Program-made: the position numbers and the translations under genes
Origin: Comamonas sp.
GTDB taxonomy: Bacteria; Pseudomonadota; Gammaproteobacteria; Burkholderiales; Burkholderiaceae_C
DNA: 52,287 nt
Assembly (NCBI GenBank): GCA_015478895.1
Contig: JADMKK010000061.1
Coordinates: 1 to 52,287 of the forward strand
Reading direction: 5' to 3'
Shown: in pieces, positions 26,810 through 35,832 of the stretch
How positions within the stretch are numbered: position 1 is the stretch's first letter
Layout: each line of letters opens with the position of its first letter
Notes under the pieces: model-generated
What the model was told of the DNA's origin: nothing
What the model saw: only the letters and a program-made list of their open reading frames with translations
Databases searched by the model: none

Positions 26810-29290
26810 ATGAGCTCTGAGCCACATCCTTCACGGCCTGCACCACACCCCGATCAAGCCCCGCTTTTACCCGCAGCCCCCGTGCAGGAGCGGCGCATGC
26901 AGGCAGCGCGTGCCAACCAAACCATGGCGGTAGACATGCAGGCGCTGGTTTCCATCCTTCCGGGTTTGCGCTGGTTGATGGGTTTGTTGATTGCTACCGT
27001 CATCATTGCTGCGCTGTACTTTGGTCGCGGGCTCTTGATTCCTCTGGCGCTGGCCATCCTGCTGGGTTTTTTACTGGACCCGGCCGTCACCCGGCTTAAA
27101 CGCTGGGGCCTGCCACGCATGGCAGCCACCTTGCTGGTGGTCAGCATGGCGCTGGGCGCGTTGACGGGCATGGGTTTCTATCTGGGAAAGCAGGTGCAAT
27201 CGCTCAGTGCCGATTTGCCCACTTACCAAAGCACCATCAAACAAAAGCTCAAAAATCTGCGCTCCTTGGCCAGCGGCCCCAGCGCCTGGGATGGTGCTTT
27301 TAAAACCTATGACGCAGTAGGTGGTGAGTTGTCAGCCGCTGCCGCGCAGGCTGAACGTGGGAAGGAGCGCGTGCAAAAGGTAGAAGTGGTGCGCGAGACG
27401 CCCAAGCCGCTGGATATGGTGGTGCAGTGGTTGGACAAGGTCAGTGAGCCTGTCGCTCTGGCAGGCATTGTGTTGCTGTTTGTCATTCTGATCTTGTTGG
27501 ACCGCGACGCTTTGCGTGACCGCTTGCTGCGCTTGATGGGCGGTGATATGCATATCGCCACCGATGCGCTGGACGAGGCCTCCGACCGCATTGGCAAATA
27601 CCTGCGCATGCAGTTCATTGTGAACGTCACCTATGGCTTTCCCATGGCCGTGGGGCTGTGGTTCATTGGCGTGCCAGGTGCTATTTTGTGGGGCGTTCTG
27701 GCCACCATCATGCGTTTTGTGCCCTATGTGGGGCCCATGATTTCTGCCGTATTTCCGCTCGCTTTGGCATTTGCAGTCACCCCCGGCTGGGAGATGCTGT
27801 TGTGGACGCTGGGTCTGATTTTGCTGCTGGAGCTGATCAGCAACAACGTCATTGAACCCTGGCTTTACGGTGCCAGCACGGGTTTGTCAACGCTGACGAT
27901 CATCTTCGCTGCGACGTTCTGGACCGCTTTGTGGGGCCCTATTGGCTTGATTTTGTCGACCCCGCTGACCGTGTGCTGCCTGGTGACGGGGCGGTATCTG
28001 CCGGGATTGAAATTTCTGGAGGTGCTGTTGGGTAGCCAGCCCGTGCTGGATGCGCCGCATCGCCTGTACCAACGCTTGCTGGCCAACGATGTCAACGGTG
28101 CCCTCGACTTGACCGAGGACGAAATTGCCAGGGACTTGCCGGGCAAGCCCAGCGCGCAAGACAAGGCCCACGCAGTCGTGAATTTCTATGCCGACGTGGG
28201 AGTGCCCACGTTGCAACTGGCCTATAAGCACCATGCCGAAAATGCCACTGCGGAGCACCGCCTGCGCCTGGTCAATGGCATGGAAGACTTGCTGCAAGAG
28301 TTAATGGATGACTATCCGGTACCCAGCACACCCGCGCCCCTCGCGGTCAACCTGCGCGGACGTGTCCATTGCGTGGGCGCACGCTGGGAGGTGGATGCCT
28401 TGGCTGCTGATATGGCTGCGCACAGTCTGGCGCTCCACGGGATTCATGCCACCAGCGCAGGTCACGCATTGACCGCAACGCTGGGCCCCGAGGAAACACA
28501 GGACTGGGCAGATGTGCAATGGCTGGTGGTTTCTGCCTTTCATACCCAGCCTCAGTCCATGGTGCGGCAAATTCTGCGCCGTGTGCGCCGCCGCTATCCG
28601 CACATTCAAATGATTGCCTTGCTGTGGAATGCCACACCTGCGGTGCTGGCGCCAGAGTCATTGCAGCGCATGGATGCCACGGCCGTTTGTACCAGCATGC
28701 AGGAGATGCTGCTGCGCATGCAGCAACTGATCTCTCCGGAGCAAGCCGCGCAGGGCTATCTACCCGCAGAGTTACCCGCTGGCGACGATGCACGCGTGCA
28801 GTTTTTGCAGCACAGTGGCGCGTTGTCGCCCGCGCATTTGCCCACCTACAAGCAAGTGGTGATGAAGGCAGCCAACGCCTTCAATGTGAAGTACGCGCAG
28901 GTCTCTTTGGTTGACCACGACTGGGTACATACGCCCGGTAGCTTGCTGGTGCGGCCTACAGAAACCGAAGCCCAGCCGGGCCTGCCGCGCGACATTTCGA
29001 TTTGCTCGTATGTGGTGCGCGATGGTGAAAGCCTGGTCGTCGAAGACGTGGCCCGCGATCCCCGGTTTGCCGACAACCGCGCGCTGCTGGAGGCGGAGGT
29101 GAAGTTCTACGCAGGTGTCCCCTTGAAGAGCAAAAAAGGCGAAGTCTTGGGCACGCTGTGCATCATGCATGACACGCCTCGCATCATGGATAGCGATGAA
29201 ATGCATGTGCTGCGCGAGATGGCAGACGATCTGCTGGACGTATTGCGCGAAGCCAACAAAATTGCACCGGTCAAACCTGCTGAAAGTTAA
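26810..29290 (+). CDS. AI-2E family transporter with C-terminal B12-binding-like and GAF domains
   Basis: An 826-residue inner-membrane protein. Residues about 50-400 are an AI-2E/PerM (UPF0118) exporter domain with about eight spans; TIMRFVPYVGPMISAVFPL and LLLELISNNVIEPWLYG are its signature region. A helical linker follows (400-500). Residues about 512-630 resemble a B12-binding-like Rossmann domain without obvious cobalamin ligands: GARWEVDALAADMAAHSLAL and DVQWLVVSAFHTQPQSMV. Residues about 670-815 are a GAF domain (YAQVSLVDHDWV; SYVVRDGESLVVEDVARDPR; FYAGVPLKSKKGEVLGTLCI). The soluble part probably gates or senses for the transporter. AI-2E export itself is unproven for most members. 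Confidence 0.85.
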   Translation: MSSEPHPSRPAPHPDQAPLLPAAPVQERRMQAARANQTMAVDMQALVSILPGLRWLMGLLIATVIIAALYFGRGLLIPLALAILLGFLLDPAVTRLKRWGLPRMAATLLVVSMALGALTGMGFYLGKQVQSLSADLPTYQSTIKQKLKNLRSLASGPSAWDGAFKTYDAVGGELSAAAAQAERGKERVQKVEVVRETPKPLDMVVQWLDKVSEPVALAGIVLLFVILILLDRDALRDRLLRLMGGDMHIATDALDEASDRIGKYLRMQFIVNVTYGFPMAVGLWFIGVPGAILWGVLATIMRFVPYVGPMISAVFPLALAFAVTPGWEMLLWTLGLILLLELISNNVIEPWLYGASTGLSTLTIIFAATFWTALWGPIGLILSTPLTVCCLVTGRYLPGLKFLEVLLGSQPVLDAPHRLYQRLLANDVNGALDLTEDEIARDLPGKPSAQDKAHAVVNFYADVGVPTLQLAYKHHAENATAEHRLRLVNGMEDLLQELMDDYPVPSTPAPLAVNLRGRVHCVGARWEVDALAADMAAHSLALHGIHATSAGHALTATLGPEETQDWADVQWLVVSAFHTQPQSMVRQILRRVRRRYPHIQMIALLWNATPAVLAPESLQRMDATAVCTSMQEMLLRMQQLISPEQAAQGYLPAELPAGDDARVQFLQHSGALSPAHLPTYKQVVMKAANAFNVKYAQVSLVDHDWVHTPGSLLVRPTETEAQPGLPRDISICSYVVRDGESLVVEDVARDPRFADNRALLEAEVKFYAGVPLKSKKGEVLGTLCIMHDTPRIMDSDEMHVLREMADDLLDVLREANKIAPVKPAES

Positions 29291-29312
29291 AAACGCTCAC
29301 TGAGTGAGCGGT
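29289..29312 (-). terminator. Intrinsic terminator after the iron alcohol dehydrogenase gene
   Basis: CGCTCACT and AGTGAGCG form a palindromic stem. On the minus strand it is followed by TTTTT, about 25 bases past the stop at 29336, and it abuts the stop of the convergent transporter gene. Confidence 0.7.
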
Positions 29313-29335
29313 TGTGAAAGGAATTCAGCGGCTTT

Positions 29336-30472
29336 TTACATAGAGGTAGACAGCAGCTCTTCGTAATCTTGCGCGCTGGCTGCGCGTGGGTTGGTGGTAT
29401 GGCAGTGGTCTTTCATTGCACCATCAATCACCTGGCGGAACCACGCGTGCTCCACACCCATGGCGGCCAGACCTGATGGCAAGCCCAGGCGTGCATTCAT
29501 GTCGATGATGGCAGCTGGAATGTCGCTGGCACTGGCAAGACCCATGGCATGCGCCATTTTCTCCAGGCGCTGCTCGCGCTGTACGGAATCTGCCTGCGCG
29601 TTGAACCGCACCACTGCGGGCAAGAACATGGCGTTCAACGTGCCATGGTGCAGGCGCGGCTCCACGCCGCCTAAGCTGTGGCTCAGGCTGTGCACACAGC
29701 CCAGTCCTTTTTGAAACGCCATGGCGCCTTGCATGCTGGCACTCATCAGCTGGCGGCGCGCTTCGGCATCTTGGCCGTTGCGCGTAGCGCGCTCAATGTG
29801 GGCCCAGCCACGCGTGAGACCGTCCAGCGCAATGCCATCGGCTGGCGGGTTGAAGGCGGCGGACATGAAGGTTTCCATGCAGTGCGCAATTGCATCCATG
29901 CCGGTGGCCGCCGTCAGCATAGGGGGCAGGCCATAGGTCAGCTCAGGGTCGCAAATGGCGGCCTTGGGCACCAGGTGCCACGAGTGAAAACCGAGCTTGC
30001 GGTGGTCATCCACAATGATGATGGCGCCCCGCGCGACCTCGCTGCCGGTGCCGCTGGTAGTGGGCACGGCAATGATGGGGGCGACCACCTCGGTAATTTT
30101 GGCAGAGCCGCCTTCGATGGTGGCGTAGGTCTTCAGTGGCCCCTCGTGGGTGGCGGCAATGGCCACGCCTTTGGCGCAATCAATGGCGCTGCCGCCGCCC
30201 ACGGCAATCAGCCCGTCGCAGCGGTGTTGCTGGTAAAGCGCCACGGCGGCGCGCACGGCTGCTTCGGTCGGGTTGGAGGGCGTGGCATCAAAAACGGTCA
30301 CGAAAAAGTGACCGAGTGCATCCAGCGCTTTTTGCAGCACGCCCGCCGCTTTCACCCCGGCATCGGTGACCACCAGTGGGCGGCTGATGCCCACGCGCAA
30401 GCATTCTTGCTCCAGCAGGCGCACTGCGCCAAAGTCAAACTGAATCTGGGTGACGTAATTGATAAAAGCCAT
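29336..30472 (-). CDS. Iron-containing alcohol dehydrogenase
   Basis: A 378-residue group III dehydrogenase. I start it at the ATG at 30472 (MAFINYVTQIQFDFGAV) because TTGGAGAA lies 7 bases upstream; the open frame continues 20 codons further. The NAD(P)-binding motif is AVGGGSAIDCAKG, followed by PTTSGTGSEVARGA. Metal ligands are the Asp of CDPELTYGLPP and the His residues in MDAIAHCMETF, GCVHSLSHSLGG and RLHHGTLNAM. It oxidises an alcohol or reduces an aldehyde in the cytosol; the substrate is unknown. It is divergent from the esterase gene, with about 180 bases between. Confidence 0.9.
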   Translation of the reverse strand: MAFINYVTQIQFDFGAVRLLEQECLRVGISRPLVVTDAGVKAAGVLQKALDALGHFFVTVFDATPSNPTEAAVRAAVALYQQHRCDGLIAVGGGSAIDCAKGVAIAATHEGPLKTYATIEGGSAKITEVVAPIIAVPTTSGTGSEVARGAIIIVDDHRKLGFHSWHLVPKAAICDPELTYGLPPMLTAATGMDAIAHCMETFMSAAFNPPADGIALDGLTRGWAHIERATRNGQDAEARRQLMSASMQGAMAFQKGLGCVHSLSHSLGGVEPRLHHGTLNAMFLPAVVRFNAQADSVQREQRLEKMAHAMGLASASDIPAAIIDMNARLGLPSGLAAMGVEHAWFRQVIDGAMKDHCHTTNPRAASAQDYEELLSTSM

Positions 30473-30653
30473 GCCAATTCTCCAAGCACCGGCGGTGCAA
30501 ACAGCGAGCATCTTGGCCAAATGAGTGTCCAAGGGCTAGCTTGGCAACCCTGAGATGGGCTTGTGAGACGTCACACGTGAGACAAGTCTTTGGCCCAATA
30601 CGGGGGCGCGATTGCTGCATGATGGGCAACTTTATGATTGCTGTTTGTGCGTT

Positions 30654-31625
30654 GTGAACCAAGAACCTGAACTAAACCACCCATTGACTGCGGCCATGCG
30701 CGATGTACTGCGGCGCATGGCACGCGCCAACCGCCCGCATTTGCACACGCTCAGCCCCGCGCAAGCACGTGCCGCCTACGAGGCTGGCGCGGGCGTGCTG
30801 GAAATTGCCCGCCCAGACTTGCCCCGCGTGCAAGACATCACCATTCCCGCCCGCGATGGCGCAGCGCTGCCGGCCCGCCTGTATGCGCCCAGCACGGCAT
30901 CTGCTTTGCCGGTGTTGCTGTACTTGCACGGTGGCGGCTTCACTATTGGCAGCGTGGCCACGCACGACGTGCTGTGCCGACAACTGGCGCAGTTGGCCGG
31001 CTGCGGGGTGGTCTCGCTCGATTACCGCTTGGCGCCGGAGCACCCATTTCCCACCGCCAGCAACGATGCCTGGGACGCCCTGCAATGGCTGGCAGCGCAA
31101 GGCCAGACGCTGGGTCTGGACACCACACGCATAGCGGTGGGAGGGGACAGCGCAGGCGGCACCTTGGCCGCAGCATGCGCGGTGCTGGCACGCGATGCAG
31201 GTCTGGCCTTGCAGCTGCAACTGCTGATTTACCCCGGCACTTGCGCGCACCAAGATACGGATTCGCACCTGCGCTATGCCCACGGACTGGTGCTGGAGCG
31301 CGAGGGCATCCACTGGTTCTTCAACCACTACGTGCGCAACGCTGCTGACCGGCAAGACTGGCGCTTTGCCCCCTTGCTGGCCCCCGATGTAGAAAGCGTG
31401 GCGCCGGCGTTCTTGTGCTTGGCAGAGCTGGACCCGCTGTTCGATGAAGGCGTGCAATACGCCGATATGCTGCGCATGGCGGGGGTGCCCGTAGCACTTG
31501 AAATCTACAAAGGCGTGACGCACGAGTTCATCAAGATGGGCCGCGTCATTCCTGAAGCCCGCCAAGCCCATGCCGACATGGCCGCCGCTTTGCGCGCCGC
31601 CTTGGGCACCACGTCCGCTGTTTAA
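30654..31625 (+). CDS. Alpha/beta hydrolase, hormone-sensitive-lipase type esterase
   Basis: A 323-residue esterase. I choose the GTG at 30654 (VNQEPELNHPLTAAMRDVL), which places a normal family N-terminus before ARANRPHLHTLSPAQARAAY. The HSL signature is complete: oxyanion motif YLHGGGFTIGS, nucleophile Ser in VGGDSAGGTLAA, acid Asp in LAELDPLFDEG and His in GVTHEFIKMGR. Members hydrolyse short acyl esters, often in degradation pathways. The downstream thioesterase-GNAT gene begins 33 bases after the stop, so the two may share a transcript. Confidence 0.88.
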   Translation: MNQEPELNHPLTAAMRDVLRRMARANRPHLHTLSPAQARAAYEAGAGVLEIARPDLPRVQDITIPARDGAALPARLYAPSTASALPVLLYLHGGGFTIGSVATHDVLCRQLAQLAGCGVVSLDYRLAPEHPFPTASNDAWDALQWLAAQGQTLGLDTTRIAVGGDSAGGTLAAACAVLARDAGLALQLQLLIYPGTCAHQDTDSHLRYAHGLVLEREGIHWFFNHYVRNAADRQDWRFAPLLAPDVESVAPAFLCLAELDPLFDEGVQYADMLRMAGVPVALEIYKGVTHEFIKMGRVIPEARQAHADMAAALRAALGTTSAV

Positions 31626-31658
31626 AGATTTGCTCAAGACTCGCCAGAAAGAAACCGT

Positions 31659-32513
31659 ATGCGCCCCCAAGATTTTCGTTGCCGCCACCGCCTGACTGTG
31701 CGCTGGGCCGAAGTAGATGCCCAAAAAATCGTCTTCAACGCCCATTACCTGATGTACGCCGATGTCGCCGTCACGGATTACTGGAAGCAGATGGCCTTGC
31801 CCTATGAGCAAAGCTGGGCCAGTCTGGGCGGAGAGCTGTACGTCAAAAAAGCCTCGGTCACCTACCATGCCTCCGCGCAGATGGGCGATGTGCTGGATGT
31901 GGGTATCCGCTGCGTCAAGCAAGGCAATACCTCGCTGCAGTTTGAGGCCGGCATTTTCCGGGGCCAGCAATTGCTCAATACCGTAGAGCTGGTCTATGTG
32001 TTTGCCGATGCCACGCAAACCCCGCAGCCAGTGCCGCAGCCACTGCGCGACATGCTCACGGCGTTTGAAGCGGGGGAGGACATGGTCACCCTGCAATCGG
32101 GCAACTGGAACGATCTGGGTCGCTTGGCCGAGCGCTTGCGCATGCAGGTTTTTGTTCAAGAGCAGGGCGTGCCGCGCGAGATCGAGATCGACGAATTTGA
32201 CACCATGTGCCGGCACGTGGTCGTCACCAACCGCCTGGGCCACGGCGTGGCCACAGGCCGTTTGGTCAGCGATGCACCGGGTGTGGCGCGCATTGGCCGC
32301 ATGGCGGTGGCGCGTGAGTTGCGCGGCAGCCGCGTAGGGCGGCAGGTGCTGGATGCCTTGATTGCCGCTGCACGTGATCGGGGTGACACCGAGGCCGTGC
32401 TGCACGCGCAGGTGCATGCGCAGCATTTCTACGCGCGCGCCGGTTTTGTGCCGGAAGGCGAGGTGTACGACGAAGCGGGCATTGACCACATCACCATGCG
32501 CATGAAGCTGTAA
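31659..32513 (+). CDS. YbgC/FadM-type acyl-CoA thioesterase fused to a GNAT acetyltransferase
   Basis: A 284-residue two-domain protein. Residues 1-135 are a 4HBT hotdog thioesterase: VRWAEVDAQKIVFNAHYLMY holds the catalytic Asp and the conserved Tyr, and VTYHASAQMGDVLDVGI follows. Residues about 145-284 are a GNAT domain of the ElaA type: RLRMQVFVQEQGVPREIEID, then the acetyl-CoA site RIGRMAVARELRGSRVGRQV and the C-terminal HAQHFYARAGFVPEGEVYDE. The first half probably cleaves acyl-CoA and the second transfers an acetyl or acyl group; why they are joined is unknown. It lies just after the esterase gene. Confidence 0.88.
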   Translation: MRPQDFRCRHRLTVRWAEVDAQKIVFNAHYLMYADVAVTDYWKQMALPYEQSWASLGGELYVKKASVTYHASAQMGDVLDVGIRCVKQGNTSLQFEAGIFRGQQLLNTVELVYVFADATQTPQPVPQPLRDMLTAFEAGEDMVTLQSGNWNDLGRLAERLRMQVFVQEQGVPREIEIDEFDTMCRHVVVTNRLGHGVATGRLVSDAPGVARIGRMAVARELRGSRVGRQVLDALIAAARDRGDTEAVLHAQVHAQHFYARAGFVPEGEVYDEAGIDHITMRMKL

Positions 32514-32539
32514 AACTGTGAGAGTTCTGAAGTAGTGAA

Positions 32540-32566
32540 GCTTTTGATAGCTACATGCCGTGAATA
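32540..32566. repeat. Partial copy of the dispersed palindromic element
   Basis: CTTTTGATAGCTACATGCC resembles the left arm of the short form. The right arm is absent or replaced by the terminator at 32567-32605. Confidence 0.4.
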
Positions 32567-32605
32567 AAAAAGGGTTTCAGATAGTTATGTATCTGAAACC
32601 CTTTG
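32567..32605. terminator. Bidirectional intrinsic terminator between the thioesterase-GNAT and chemoreceptor genes
   Basis: AAGGGTTTCAGATA and TATCTGAAACCCTT form a perfect 14-bp stem around GTTATG. An A run precedes it and TTGTTT follows, so it can serve both convergent genes. Confidence 0.9.
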
Positions 32606-32625
32606 TTTATGGCGGCACACTGCTC

Positions 32626-34089
32626 CTAAATTTTAAAAGCCTGCACGCTGTGCGCCATACTGACGGTCTGGTCCTTCAGGCTGGCCGCAGCTGCGCTGGA
32701 TTGTTCTGCCAGCGCCGAGTTCTGGGACATCGTGTTTTCCAGTTGCCCAATGGCTTGGGTGATGGCGGACATGGCAGCGTTTTGCGCCGCGGTCGAGCTG
32801 ACAATCTCACGCATCTGGCCGGTGGCGCTGTGAGAGGCTTGCAGCAACTGCTGCATGGCCTCCAGCGCCGCTTTGCTTTGTGCCGCGCCCAGGGCAATGG
32901 TCTGCTCCGACGATTGAATCAGCTTGTGGATTTGCTTGGCTGAATCGGCCGAGCGCAGCGCCAAGCGGCGCACTTCCTCGGCCACCACCGCAAAACCACG
33001 GCCATGTTCTCCGGCACGGGCCGCTTCTACCGCGGCATTCAACGCCAGCAAATTGGTTTGAAACGCCAGCGTATCCACGACCGACACAATCTCGCCAATC
33101 TCCCCCGATTGCTGGTGGATGGAGCCCATGCTCTGCGCCAGATCATTCATGAGCTCTTGGCCTTTTTGCGCCGCTTGGGCGGCATGGCGCGTCATGCCAT
33201 CGGCCTCGCAGGCCAACGCGCGGGCCTGCTCCACCGTGGCCATGACACGCACGGCAGCGTTGGCGGTTTCTTCCAGCGCGCTGCAAGCGACCTCGGTGCG
33301 TGACGATAAATTGCTGCTGCCGGCTTCAATTTCTTGGCTGGCTGTGTGTACCTGCTCCACGCTGTGGGTGACGGTGCGCACCATACCGTCGAGTTTTAAA
33401 ATCAGCGTTTTTAAATCCTGCGCCAAAGGTGTTTGAACCGAAGCTTGGGGTATATGAAGATTAAAACGATTCCCATCGTGAATGGCATTGACCAAGCTCT
33501 GCAATTCAATCCCTTGCAAATAAGACTGGGCCATGTTTTTCAAAATAAAAATCTCTACCACTGTTTGAATGAGTACAAACAAGGCATGCAAAAGGATTTG
33601 TTGAAAATCAGCATCGGTGGAGCAATAAATGCCATAACCCCAAGCCTGCAGGCGGTCAAACGCAATGTGGTGTACAGCAAAAAATGCGGCACAGACCACC
33701 ACCACACGCCACTGGCGGTAGACCATGATCAGCGCCAGCGTTACAAACACACCGAAGTGAAATTCAATGGTGCCCAGCGCCACCTGAATTTGCAGCGCAA
33801 TGCAGGCACACAACACCAGAGGCAATCCATAACGCGCAAAACGGCTGCCACGGCCCAGCCAGAAAATAATGCTTGCTACCGCAATCAATAATGGGCTGAC
33901 CACCAATGCCATATCTACGCTGGAGTAATGCCAGCCAATAGGCAGGGCGAGCAAAGCCGCGACGGTAATCAAAACCAGCATCAAGAGGTCTGCATTGCGG
34001 CTGACATCTTGCAGGGCCTGATGGATATTTTGCTGCTGGGTGTTCAGGCTCGAAAGCGCTGGCGGAGACTGGATGGAAAATGTACTCAT
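32626..34089 (-). CDS. Methyl-accepting chemotaxis protein with a multi-span membrane sensor
   Basis: A 487-residue chemoreceptor. Residues about 33-195 form roughly six membrane spans ([54 protein letters not shown]) with no large periplasmic ligand domain. His residues lie in or beside the spans ([22 protein letters not shown]). No clear HAMP domain follows. The cytoplasmic signalling domain (about 220-487) contains the conserved tip [20 protein letters not shown] followed by [20 protein letters not shown], which binds CheA/CheW. No other chemotaxis genes are nearby. A hairpin at 34098-34114 sits where a ribosome binding site would be expected. Confidence 0.9.
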   Translation of the reverse strand: MSTFSIQSPPALSSLNTQQQNIHQALQDVSRNADLLMLVLITVAALLALPIGWHYSSVDMALVVSPLLIAVASIIFWLGRGSRFARYGLPLVLCACIALQIQVALGTIEFHFGVFVTLALIMVYRQWRVVVVCAAFFAVHHIAFDRLQAWGYGIYCSTDADFQQILLHALFVLIQTVVEIFILKNMAQSYLQGIELQSLVNAIHDGNRFNLHIPQASVQTPLAQDLKTLILKLDGMVRTVTHSVEQVHTASQEIEAGSSNLSSRTEVACSALEETANAAVRVMATVEQARALACEADGMTRHAAQAAQKGQELMNDLAQSMGSIHQQSGEIGEIVSVVDTLAFQTNLLALNAAVEAARAGEHGRGFAVVAEEVRRLALRSADSAKQIHKLIQSSEQTIALGAAQSKAALEAMQQLLQASHSATGQMREIVSSTAAQNAAMSAITQAIGQLENTMSQNSALAEQSSAAAASLKDQTVSMAHSVQAFKI

Positions 34090-34097
34090 ACGAACAG

Positions 34098-34114
34098 CCC
34101 GAATAATTTTCGGG
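34098..34114 (-). promoter_or_regulatory. Hairpin immediately upstream of the chemoreceptor start codon
   Basis: CCCGAA and TTCGGG flank a 5-base loop and end 8 bases before the ATG, in the place of a Shine-Dalgarno sequence, and no alternative is visible. An mRNA structure could control translation here. Confidence 0.4.
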
Positions 34115-34150
34115 TCTTTTAAAATTATCAGAAATTTTTTGTTGAAACTC

Positions 34151-34210
34151 AGCAGCCTGTTGTTAAAAATAACAATATTTAATATTAATAATATTTTTCA
34201 GAAGGCTGCT
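34151..34210. repeat. A/T-rich palindromic segment upstream of the chemoreceptor gene
   Basis: AGCAGCCT and AGGCTGCT are exact complements 44 bases apart. The interior is nearly all A/T and contains the near-palindrome AATATTAATAATATT. It may be a promoter/operator region or a small mobile repeat; it does not match the dispersed element. Confidence 0.45.
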
Positions 34211-34571
34211 GGAGAAAACGAATAATAGCAGCGGTTCAAATAGCGCAGAGCAAGCGCTTGATAAAGGATTGCTAAATTTGGGGTCACATTGTCAAGTAAT
34301 GCAAACCCAGCAAGCCGTGCATATTTGCGGTAGAGGTTGCAGTGCGCAACGCACCCAAGAGCGGTTGGCTGCCAGTACAAAGCGCAGGCCAAGAAGTACC
34401 CATAACACGGCCATTTCATCCGGTCAATCCATCCGACTTTCTGGCAGCGCTATCGCCCGTTTGCGTTGCCGGGCGCCGATAGGCTCACGTGGCGCTGGGG
34501 TCTAGCAGAGTGAAATTTCGTCCCCGCTACCCGCAGCTAGGATGCGAAGCTGCATAAAAAATGGATGTCGG

Positions 34572-35780
34572 ATGTCTGAAGAGAAGAAAGCACGCCAGCT
34601 GCGTCTGGCGTTGTTTGCGTTGTTTGTGGTAATTGGGGTGGCCACGTCCACATGGGTCACTCGCACCCCCGCCTTGCGCGATGCTTTGCACGCCAGCACA
34701 GAGCAAATGGGGCTGATCTTGTTTGGCTTTTCCGTGGGCTCCATGGTGGGCATCTTGTCGGCCAACTGGATGGTGGAGCGCTTTCATGCTCGCAAGGCCA
34801 TTGTGGCGGGCATGGTGGTTAACTTGGCCGGTCTGGCCTTGCTGGCCGTGGGCGCGGGCATGGCGCAGGTGGCGGTGGTGGTCATGGGCTTCATGCTGTT
34901 TGGTGTGGGCATGGGCTGGGCGGATATTGCGGTCAACGTGGAAGGCGGCGCGCTGGAAAAAATGCACCAGCGCCCGTTGATGACCACCTTGCACGGGTGC
35001 TTTAGCTTGGGCGCCATGCTGGGTGCGATGCTGGGCACCTTGATGGCGTGGTGCAACGTGCCCGTCATGTGGCATTTGCTGGGCGTGGTGCTGCTGGGCG
35101 CATTACTTACAGCTTCGCTGGTGCGCCGTGTCGAAAATCACAGCGCGCAACCGGCTGCGGGCGAGGTTGAATCGGCGCACGGCGGCTTTGTGCTGAATGC
35201 CTTCAAAGACCGGCGCGTGCTGCTGATTGGCTTGTTTGCGCTGGGCCTGGCCTTGACGGAAGGCGCCGCGCACGACTGGTTGCCGCTGTTGATGGTCGAT
35301 GGCTACGATTTTTCCAACGCCCAGGGCACTTTGATCTACATGCTGTTTACCTTGGGCGTGACGGTGGCGCGTTTCGGTGGCCAGTGGTTGCTGCAGCGCT
35401 TTACGCGGCTGGCTTTGATGCGTGCCAGCGCGGTGCTGGCTGCGGTGGGGCTGCTGGTCGTGATCTTTGCGCAAAGCCCGGTGGGGGGCGCTGTGGCCGT
35501 GGTGTTGTGGGGGCTGGGCGCCGCCCTGGGTTTCCCGCTGGCGCTGTCGGCAGCGGCAGAAGGTGATGGCAACAGTGCCCAGCGTGTGGGTGCTGTCGCA
35601 TCACTGGGCTATGTGGCGATTTTGGTCGGCCCACCGGCACTGGGTTTTGTGGGCGAGGCATTCGGCCTGCGCTTGGCCATGCTGCCCGTGCTGGCAGGCT
35701 GCTGTGCGGCGCTGTTGCTGACTTGGTCATTCAAGCAGCAGCCGTTGCAACTGCGCGAAGTTAAGCACACTAAATCATAG
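34572..35780 (+). CDS. MFS transporter (12 transmembrane segments)
   Basis: A 402-residue inner-membrane protein. I start at the ATG at 34572 (MSEEKKARQLRLALFALFVV), which begins just before the first span; an upstream in-frame ATG at 34542 adds ten unlikely residues. About twelve hydrophobic spans are visible, with the loop 2-3 region NWMVERFHARKAIVAG as a degenerate MFS motif A. GMGWADIAVNVEGGALEK and TTLHGCFSLGAMLGAMLG resemble the YbjJ/FucP-like branch. The substrate is unknown. A palindromic repeat copy follows the stop directly. Confidence 0.85.
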   Translation: MSEEKKARQLRLALFALFVVIGVATSTWVTRTPALRDALHASTEQMGLILFGFSVGSMVGILSANWMVERFHARKAIVAGMVVNLAGLALLAVGAGMAQVAVVVMGFMLFGVGMGWADIAVNVEGGALEKMHQRPLMTTLHGCFSLGAMLGAMLGTLMAWCNVPVMWHLLGVVLLGALLTASLVRRVENHSAQPAAGEVESAHGGFVLNAFKDRRVLLIGLFALGLALTEGAAHDWLPLLMVDGYDFSNAQGTLIYMLFTLGVTVARFGGQWLLQRFTRLALMRASAVLAAVGLLVVIFAQSPVGGAVAVVLWGLGAALGFPLALSAAAEGDGNSAQRVGAVASLGYVAILVGPPALGFVGEAFGLRLAMLPVLAGCCAALLLTWSFKQQPLQLREVKHTKS

Positions 35781-35832
35781 TCAAAACACCTGCTAGCCCT
35801 TATGTAGCAAGGGCAGGCAGCTATTGATTTAG
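35781..35832. repeat. Dispersed palindromic element, short form (between MFS and flavodoxin genes)
   Basis: ACCTGCTAGCCCTTATGTA and GCAAGGGCAGGCAGCTATT form the two arms. It starts at the MFS stop and overlaps the end of the convergent flavodoxin-like gene. Confidence 0.75.

Larger units (their letters stand above)
34090..34571. other. Non-coding stretch between the chemoreceptor and MFS genes
   Basis: About 480 bases without a convincing gene. It holds a hairpin next to the chemoreceptor start (34098-34114), an A/T-rich palindromic segment (34151-34210), then about 330 bases of ordinary composition. Two short open frames (34198-34419 minus, 34269-34505 plus) have no recognisable domain and no good ribosome binding site. 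Confidence 0.6.

Noticed and set aside
34198-34505. Two overlapping short frames between the chemoreceptor and MFS genes
   Set aside because: There is no ribosome binding site, domain or clear codon bias; they overlap on opposite strands.
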